DNA of 19,286 bases from NZWG01 sp964478995. GTDB taxonomy: Bacteria; Fidelibacterota; Marinisomatia; Marinisomatales; UBA1611. The DNA lies in assembly GCA_964478995.1 (NCBI GenBank), contig CAYZJY010000033.1, positions 1 to 19,286 of the forward strand, in the 5' to 3' direction. The notes beneath the pieces were generated by a model. The model had not been told where the DNA came from. It saw only the letters and a program-made list of their open reading frames with translations, and ran no database searches. Position numbers and translations under genes: made by a program. Of the stretch, positions 14,375 through 19,286 are shown piece by piece (position 1 is the first letter of the stretch; each line of letters opens with the position of its first letter).

Positions 14375-15590
14375 TTTGCATCTCAAGACGGAGCCAATTC
14401 AATGCCACTTGACTTGTCCTTAGTTTATTATTGGTTCTATTAGAGTCAAATTTGTATTCACGTACCTTTATGCCTTTTTCAGTTGATAATGCTACGAAGA
14501 CCAATCCTACTGGCTTTTCATTAGATCCTCCATCTGGCCCAGCAATACCTGTAACTGAGAGACCTATGTCTGAAGAAAATATCGTCCTAGATCTCAAAGC
14601 CATTTCTTTTGCAGTTTCCTCACTTACCGCACCACGATTTTCAAGGATTTGTTCATTGATACCCAAAATATTTATTTTTGCATAATTAGAATAAGCAACG
14701 ACACCACCTTTAAAGGTATTTGAAGAACCTGATACTTCAGTAAGCCTATGACCAATTAGACCACCAGTACATGATTCAGCAACTGATAGGGTTATATTTT
14801 TTTTTTGAGCAATCTTAATTACTACATCTTCAATATTTTCTTTTTCCAATGCATATACCTTATCTCCTAATACTGAAACAATATTATCTGATAAGGCATT
14901 TTTAAAATTTTTATCTTCTGAAATAACATGAATATCTACGCCGAATAAGGATGGGTAGTATCCAAGCCTACATCCATGGTTACTTTCTAGAATAATAGAG
15001 ATTTCTTCAACAAGGACAGATTCCGGAATTCCAGTTGTGCGAATAGTTGTGGAATGAAAATTCTTATCTGATCTTTCTTGTAACCAAGGAAGAATGGAAG
15101 CCCTGGTCATCTCCTTCATTTCTTTTGGTACACCAGGCAAAGAGAACAGAACGGACTTCCCCATTTTGAACTTAAAACCTCGAGCTGAACCTATTGGGTT
15201 CTCTATGATTTCTCCAGTAGTAGGCACTAGAGCCTGATTTCGATTGGATTGCGGGATGTCAATCCCAAACTTTTTAAATCGATTGGATAAATACTGCCAA
15301 TACTCAGAATCGAATTCTTCCTCTGCACCAACATATTTGAATAAACTCTGACGTGTAACATCATCTTCAGTAGGCCCAAGACCTCCTGTGATGATCAAGC
15401 AGGATTCCTTATTCGTATCAATCATCGCATTTAAGGTTTTAATGATGGTGGATTCATCATCTGGTATGACAGTTTGATCTAAAATCACACAACCTATTTC
15501 TGTTAGAGTCTTACCAATCCAAGTTGCATTTGTATTTAATGTTCTGCCTGATAATAATTCATCACCAATGGATAAAATAGAAATATTCAT
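14367..15590 (-). CDS. cinA: CinA: competence/damage-inducible protein with NMN deamidase domain
   Basis: A 407-residue two-domain protein. The N-terminal molybdopterin-binding-like (COG1058, ADP-ribose pyrophosphatase) domain covers about 1-170, with SIGDELLSGRTLNTN, TGGLGPTEDD (68-77) and LPGVPKEM (151-158). The C-terminal PncC domain (about 255-407) has AESCTGGL (271-278) and TGIAGPDGGS (347-356); PncC deamidates nicotinamide mononucleotide in NAD recycling. The open frame extends upstream to 15626, but the family N-terminus is MNISILSIGDELL, so ATG 15590 is the start. It overlaps the pgpA stop by 4 nt (ATGA). A cinA-recA neighbourhood is widespread in bacteria. Confidence 0.95.
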   Translation of the reverse strand: MNISILSIGDELLSGRTLNTNATWIGKTLTEIGCVILDQTVIPDDESTIIKTLNAMIDTNKESCLIITGGLGPTEDDVTRQSLFKYVGAEEEFDSEYWQYLSNRFKKFGIDIPQSNRNQALVPTTGEIIENPIGSARGFKFKMGKSVLFSLPGVPKEMKEMTRASILPWLQERSDKNFHSTTIRTTGIPESVLVEEISIILESNHGCRLGYYPSLFGVDIHVISEDKNFKNALSDNIVSVLGDKVYALEKENIEDVVIKIAQKKNITLSVAESCTGGLIGHRLTEVSGSSNTFKGGVVAYSNYAKINILGINEQILENRGAVSEETAKEMALRSRTIFSSDIGLSVTGIAGPDGGSNEKPVGLVFVALSTEKGIKVREYKFDSNRTNNKLRTSQVALNWLRLEMQNV

Positions 15591-16048
15591 TGATTGAAAT
15601 ATAGAAGGCTCTGCGTAACTAAGCATGCCAATATTCCTGCAACCACATCATCCATCATCACACCAATTGCATCATCCATGTCATCCATGGATTGTACTGG
15701 TCCAGGTTTAAAAATATCAAAAAAACGAAATAGTGCAAAAGCAACAAGGCCCCACAGAATATCATGAGGCACAAGATATAGAGAGATCCACATTCCAACC
15801 CATTCATCAATCACAATGGCTTTGGGATCTTTTTCATTCCATTCTTCTATCAATATGGTTGAAACTGCGATACCTATGAAAAATATTCCACCTGTGATAA
15901 GAAGAAATAATGGATCAATGATCGATGGCTTGAATACATACCAAGTTAGGAACGCTACCACACTTCCCATTGTACCAGGTGCAACTCGTGATCTACCAAC
16001 GTAAAAAACGGTTCCTATGAATTCAGCAAGTCTAAACTTTAGATTCAT
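15587..16048 (-). CDS. pgpA: Phosphatidylglycerophosphatase A
   Basis: PgpA dephosphorylates phosphatidylglycerophosphate to phosphatidylglycerol in the inner membrane, the step after PgsA. The 153-residue protein carries the family signatures PGTMGS (24-29), DPKAIVIDEWVG (74-85), FRFFDIFKPGP (107-117) and GVMMDDVVAG (129-138; metal-binding aspartates), with about four hydrophobic segments. It overlaps the end of pgsA by 17 nt and the start of cinA by 4 nt, so consecutive pathway enzymes are co-translated. No separate Shine-Dalgarno is seen before the ATG at 16048, in keeping with coupled initiation. Confidence 0.94.
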   Translation of the reverse strand: MNLKFRLAEFIGTVFYVGRSRVAPGTMGSVVAFLTWYVFKPSIIDPLFLLITGGIFFIGIAVSTILIEEWNEKDPKAIVIDEWVGMWISLYLVPHDILWGLVAFALFRFFDIFKPGPVQSMDDMDDAIGVMMDDVVAGILACLVTQSLLYFNQ

Positions 16049-16637
16049 TTTGATTCATGAAATACTTGATAGTTTGCCTATTATCATAAAGATATGTTAA
16101 TCCGGTCAGTACTGTAAATAAAGTTATGAAAAAGGTCAAATGATAGATTAATTGAAAATCATTCACCACTTTTAAAAAAGAGGAGACCCAACCTAATTGT
16201 ATTCCTTTCAACCCTAAGACAATCAATGTAAACATGATTATGGTGTATTGCACAGTTGTCTTTGTCTTTGCTATCATTGAAGTGACCATGGATAGACCTT
16301 TATGTTCAATCGCCATCCTTAATCCTGTTACAAATAGATCCCTGAAAATGATTAATCCAACCATCCAAAATTCAATGATACCGAGAAAGGCAAAACTAAT
16401 AAAAGCAGAAGAGACAAGTATTTTATCTGCTAAAGGATCTAAAAATTTCCCTTCAGGCGTGATCTCATTATATTTTCTTGCATAATAACCATCATAGGTG
16501 TCAGTGATGCAAGCGATGACAAAAACAATGCAGGCTATCATATGTCCATGTTCATGGTCAGAAAACAATGATAATATAAAGATCGGGGTTAGAAGTATTC
16601 TAAAAACTGTTAAGAGATTTGGTATGTTTAAACGGAT
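16032..16637 (-). CDS. pgsA: CDP-diacylglycerol--glycerol-3-phosphate 3-phosphatidyltransferase, probable AUC start
   Basis: PgsA makes phosphatidylglycerophosphate from CDP-diacylglycerol and glycerol 3-phosphate. The complete CDP-alcohol phosphotransferase motif D-x2-D-G-x2-A-R-x8-G-x3-D-x3-D is present (Asp46, Asp49, Gly50, Ala53, Arg54, Gly63, Asp67, Asp71 from the start used here), followed by several transmembrane helices. The first canonical start, TTG 16568, would cut off the first helix. Upstream in the same frame the DNA encodes RLNIPNLLTVFRILLTPIF then ILSL, the normal PgsA N-terminus. The frame opens after a TAG with no ATG, GTG or TTG, and ATC at 16637 has GGAGGG exactly 6 nt upstream (16644-16649). 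That gives 201 residues and a 10-nt overlap with recR. Confidence 0.9.
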   Translation of the reverse strand: MRLNIPNLLTVFRILLTPIFILSLFSDHEHGHMIACIVFVIACITDTYDGYYARKYNEITPEGKFLDPLADKILVSSAFISFAFLGIIEFWMVGLIIFRDLFVTGLRMAIEHKGLSMVTSMIAKTKTTVQYTIIMFTLIVLGLKGIQLGWVSSFLKVVNDFQLIYHLTFFITLFTVLTGLTYLYDNRQTIKYFMNQNESKV

Positions 16638-17221
16638 ACTCTTCCCTCCATGGCCCTAATTAAAGTAGCCTCATCAATATATTCCAGATCACTTCCAACT
16701 GGTACTCCACGCGCAAGTTTCGATACTTTGACCCCTTTATTTGCTAATATTTTTGATAAGTAAAGGGCCGTTGTCTCACCTTCAACACTTGGATTTGTGG
16801 CTATGACCACCTCCATTCCATCGTTTACTCTTTTCAATAATGAATTAATTTTTAAGTCTTCAGGTCCTATCCCATCAAGAGGAGATAATGCACCACCTAA
16901 GACATGATACCTGCCAGAAAAACTATTTATTTTTTCAAAAACAAATATGTCATAAGCATTTTCAACAACACATAGGAGACCATCATCTCGTCTTGGGTCA
17001 TCACATATCTTACAAGGATCTTCCTCAGTAATTCCGTTGCAATTCGAACATTGTTTTATTTTGATCTTAATATCTAATAGTGCGTTTGATAGACTATCTG
17101 ACAATTCCTTGTCAGAGTTCAATAGGTGAAATGCTAGTCTCTGAGCAGTTTTATTTCCTATGCCAGGCAAACGTGATAATTCATCTATTAACCTAATTAC
17201 ACTATCAGGTAGAGACTGCAT
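16628..17221 (-). CDS. recR: Recombination protein RecR
   Basis: RecR works with RecO (and RecF) to load RecA at gaps. The 197-residue protein has the usual order: N-terminal helix-hairpin-helix (LSRLPGIGNKTAQRLAFHLL, about 15-34), a four-cysteine zinc finger (Cys58, Cys61, Cys70, Cys73 in CSNCNGITEEDPCKIC), a Toprim domain (LCVVENAYDIFVFE and ATNPSVEGETTALYL) and a C-terminal Walker-B-like segment (LARGVPVGSDLEYIDEATL). The ATG at 17221 follows the ybaB stop immediately, with AGGA 6 nt upstream. Here the zinc-finger cysteines are intact, unlike those of DnaX in the same operon. Confidence 0.97.
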   Translation of the reverse strand: MQSLPDSVIRLIDELSRLPGIGNKTAQRLAFHLLNSDKELSDSLSNALLDIKIKIKQCSNCNGITEEDPCKICDDPRRDDGLLCVVENAYDIFVFEKINSFSGRYHVLGGALSPLDGIGPEDLKINSLLKRVNDGMEVVIATNPSVEGETTALYLSKILANKGVKVSKLARGVPVGSDLEYIDEATLIRAMEGRVSV

Positions 17222-17545
17222 TTACATTCCTGGCAATTTCATGCCACCCATCATGCCACCTGTGATCGAGTTCATTTTATTTTGAGATTCAGATTGAGCC
17301 TTAGATAGTCCTTTATTGACAGCAGAGATAATAAGGTCTTCAAGAATTTCTTTTTCCTCTGCCATGGCTTCTTTGTCAATGTCAAGTTCCAATATTTCTT
17401 GTTTACCATTTACTTTTACTGAGACCATACCACCACCAGAATCAGCCTCTATCACCATGTCCGATAGTTGGTCTTGTGCTTCCTCGATCTTATGCTGCAT
17501 CTCTTGTGCTTGCTTTAGCAATTTGGACATATTTCCTTTAAACAT
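17222..17545 (-). CDS. Nucleoid-associated protein, YbaB/EbfC family
   Basis: A 107-residue DNA-binding dimer subunit of the YbaB/EbfC family. The N-terminal coiled helix (SKLLKQAQEMQHKIEEAQDQ), the central strands (GGGMVSVKVNGKQEILELDID), the C-terminal helix (EDLIISAVNKGLSKAQSES) and the Met/Gly-rich tail (GGMMGGMKLPGM) are all typical. It sits between dnaX (9 nt) and recR (adjacent), the standard dnaX-ybaB-recR order. ATG 17545 has GAGG 6 nt upstream. Confidence 0.95.
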   Translation of the reverse strand: MFKGNMSKLLKQAQEMQHKIEEAQDQLSDMVIEADSGGGMVSVKVNGKQEILELDIDKEAMAEEKEILEDLIISAVNKGLSKAQSESQNKMNSITGGMMGGMKLPGM

Positions 17546-17554
17546 AGTTTTCCT

Positions 17555-19243
17555 CTATTGTATGATTTCCCCGTCAAATAAATCGACTATTTTATTAAGG
17601 ACCTTCTCATCTTTTGGATTTGACCCATTGTCAACATCCTTCTTTTTTTCCTTACTTTTTCGCTTCACATTATTAATGTTTTTGAAATTAACCTTTAATT
17701 CCATGCCCATTACACCAGACAGTTCCTTTGCAACAATTGGTATTCCACGCTCCATTAGTTTTTCATTAAACCCAGGAGATGTATTTGACTCAAAGAAAAC
17801 CGTCTCTTCCTCGATAGAGCATGGAGCAAAATCTTCGACTATTGCACCAACTGTTGGTCTAATATTTTGGATATTATCTAAAACTTTTGGCCATGCATTT
17901 TTTATTTTATCGATCTCCAACATTAATGTTTTTTTAAGAATAGGTTTATCTGATTTTTCAAGTTTGGTCTCTTCCTCTTTGGGTTTCGTTGTTGAATCCT
18001 TTGTATTCGGTTTTAATTTGATTTCTTCTTTACTAGGTTTAACAGGACTCTCGACCTCTGATCTTTTCTCTGTCGGGTTAATTTTTATTGATTTTAGAGG
18101 GTTATTCTCATTAACAAAATCACCCCCATTAGATAATAATTGGTCTATGAGGATCGATCGATCCATCTCAAGTAATTTTAATGTTGTCATCTCAAGCAAT
18201 AGATAAGGGTCATCAGATCTCCGAATAACAGCAGAGGTATCTATTAAAATCTGATTTATTCTAAAAAGATCTCTACGTTCCCAACTTTGGCTTTCTTCAA
18301 CATATCGTTTTTTGTGTTCTTTATTCATCTCTACCATGGTTGAACCTTTATCTACGCTTGCATATACTAAATTACGTATATGTTCTTCCATCCCGACCAG
18401 CACCTCAGACGCTGGCACGCCATATCTAGAAAACTTTGATAATAAGGCCATCATGTTTGAATAATCTTTCTCTCTGATGGATGCTGTAAAGTCAAAGTAT
18501 AGGTCCTGATCTATTACACCAAGAGCATTTGTAAGATTATCATAGACTATGTTCTCACCGCAATATGAAATAGATTGATCTAAGATTGAGAGTGCATCAC
18601 GCATGCTCCCGTCTGCCTTTTTTGCGATCAAATGAATGGATTCTGAGTCACACATAACCCCTTCAGATTCAATGATAAATTTGATTCGTTCTGCAATTAC
18701 ACTTAAGGAGATTCGATTAAAATCGAACCTTTGGCACCTAGAGATGATGGTTGCTGGAACCTTATGGATATCCGTAGTAGCAAAAATAAATTTACCATGT
18801 GAAGGTGGTTCCTCTAAAGTCCTCAGTAATGCATTGAATGCTTGATTGGTAAGCATGTGGACCTCATCAATGATCACAACCTTATAACTACAGTTCATCG
18901 GTGAGAATTTTATCTGTTCCCTTAGGCCTCTTATTTCCTCGATCCCACGATTTGATGCTCCATCGATTTCGAGAACGTCCATTGATCTACCCTCTGATAT
19001 TTCATTTGAAATCTCAGAATTAGGATCAAAATTAGAATTAGGACCTCCATCAGCATTCATGGCCATTGCAAGAATTCTAGCTGTAGTGGTCTTGCCCACA
19101 CCTCTAGGTCCTGTAAAGATATACCCCTGGGCAATCCTATCTTGGTCAAAGGCATTGATCAATGTTTGTATGATATGGTCCTGACCAACAACATCCTTGA
19201 AGGTTTGGGGCCGCCATTTTAGTGATAGAACTTTGTATGCCAT
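17555..19243 (-). CDS. dnaX: DNA polymerase III subunit gamma/tau, lacking zinc-finger cysteines
   Basis: DnaX is the ATPase and scaffold of the clamp loader. The 562-residue protein has Walker A GPRGVGKTT (45-53), DEVH (126-129), the arginine-finger motif SRC (168-170), clamp-loader domains II-III to about 370, a Lys/Glu/Pro-rich linker (about 385-440) and a tau-like C-terminal part. The zinc-binding insert keeps its length, but all four cysteines are replaced: Ala64, Asp73, Ser76 and Ser79 sit where E. coli DnaX has Cys. An A-AAA-AAG heptamer in the same phase as the E. coli frameshift site occurs at 17642-17648, but only about 30 codons before the stop. ATG 19243 gives the conserved start KVLSLKWRPQTFKDVVGQ. 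No Shine-Dalgarno is obvious. Confidence 0.96.
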   Translation of the reverse strand: MAYKVLSLKWRPQTFKDVVGQDHIIQTLINAFDQDRIAQGYIFTGPRGVGKTTTARILAMAMNADGGPNSNFDPNSEISNEISEGRSMDVLEIDGASNRGIEEIRGLREQIKFSPMNCSYKVVIIDEVHMLTNQAFNALLRTLEEPPSHGKFIFATTDIHKVPATIISRCQRFDFNRISLSVIAERIKFIIESEGVMCDSESIHLIAKKADGSMRDALSILDQSISYCGENIVYDNLTNALGVIDQDLYFDFTASIREKDYSNMMALLSKFSRYGVPASEVLVGMEEHIRNLVYASVDKGSTMVEMNKEHKKRYVEESQSWERRDLFRINQILIDTSAVIRRSDDPYLLLEMTTLKLLEMDRSILIDQLLSNGGDFVNENNPLKSIKINPTEKRSEVESPVKPSKEEIKLKPNTKDSTTKPKEEETKLEKSDKPILKKTLMLEIDKIKNAWPKVLDNIQNIRPTVGAIVEDFAPCSIEEETVFFESNTSPGFNEKLMERGIPIVAKELSGVMGMELKVNFKNINNVKRKSKEKKKDVDNGSNPKDEKVLNKIVDLFDGEIIQ

Positions 19244-19286
19244 AGTTTGTTCGGCCGTGCACTAACGTTTGACCATGCCTCTTCCA
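19244..19286. other. Upstream region of dnaX, cut by window edge
   Basis: Only 43 nt are present. On the minus strand GGTC...GGCC could form a short stem about 20 nt before the dnaX start. No promoter or RNA gene can be assigned from this fragment. Confidence 0.3.

Noticed and set aside
17316..18206. 296-codon open frame on the plus strand opposite ybaB and dnaX
   Set aside because: Its product is a Ser/Phe/Leu-rich run typical of the antisense of a Lys/Glu-rich gene. It covers two certain genes and has no recognisable domain.
19244..19286. SRP RNA (ffs) upstream of dnaX, as in Bacillus
   Set aside because: The visible 43 nt do not contain the conserved GGAAGGAAGCAGCC-type apical loop, so the gene cannot be supported here.
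1..19286. CRISPR arrays, insertion sequences, integrases, toxin-antitoxin or phage defence genes
   Set aside because: No regularly spaced repeats, transposase or integrase motifs, or defence-type domains were found on either strand.

Overview
The window is AT-rich bacterial chromosome, almost entirely coded on the minus strand. It contains two conserved housekeeping blocks with an accessory stretch between them. The gene order (dnaX-ybaB-recR-pgsA-pgpA-cinA-thpR-recA-recX, and rimP-nusA-infB), the low GC, the many small lipoproteins and YwqK/MORN-like secreted proteins, and the mixed start-codon usage suggest an uncultured marine lineage such as Marinimicrobia/SAR406 or a relative in the FCB group. 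That placement is inference from gene content and style; no database was searched.

Region 1 (1-2888, minus): start of infB (partial), nusA, rimP, an intrinsic-terminator-like hairpin directly in front of rimP, a membrane-anchored TPR protein, and tRNA-Arg(CCU) with its own promoter. The infB-nusA-rimP part is the classical translation/transcription operon. The hairpin in front of rimP has two alternative 5' arms and looks like an attenuator.

Region 2 (2889-11699): accessory genes. On minus: a small lipoprotein, an EamA/DMT transporter, a cupin, a YwqK-like secreted protein preceded by a possible 26-aa membrane peptide, and a possible 34-aa ORF with a Shine-Dalgarno (SD) sequence. On plus: one TlpA-type thioredoxin lipoprotein, the only plus-strand protein gene. 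Then on minus: gpsA coupled to a long-chain acyl-CoA synthetase (lipid metabolism), an unknown lipoprotein, a terminator, and a larger YwqK-like protein that starts at TTG.

Region 3 (11700-12141): tRNA-Leu(CAA) on plus with a consensus -10 box, followed by a strong plus-strand terminator that may end a separate short non-coding RNA.

Region 4 (12142-19286, minus): a nine-gene run with overlaps or gaps below 10 nt: dnaX, ybaB, recR, pgsA, pgpA, cinA, thpR, recA, recX. It joins replication/recombination (DnaX, RecR, RecA, RecX) to phosphatidylglycerol synthesis (PgsA, PgpA) and nucleotide/RNA maintenance (CinA, ThpR). Two of these genes, pgsA and recX, have open frames that extend well upstream of any ATG/GTG/TTG and encode the expected family N-termini. 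They therefore appear to start at AUC and AUU (or another non-canonical codon). DnaX has lost all four zinc-finger cysteines while keeping their spacing. No mobile element, CRISPR array or phage gene was seen, and no wholly new multi-gene system is evident; the novelty lies in start codons, leaders, small ORFs and a candidate ncRNA.
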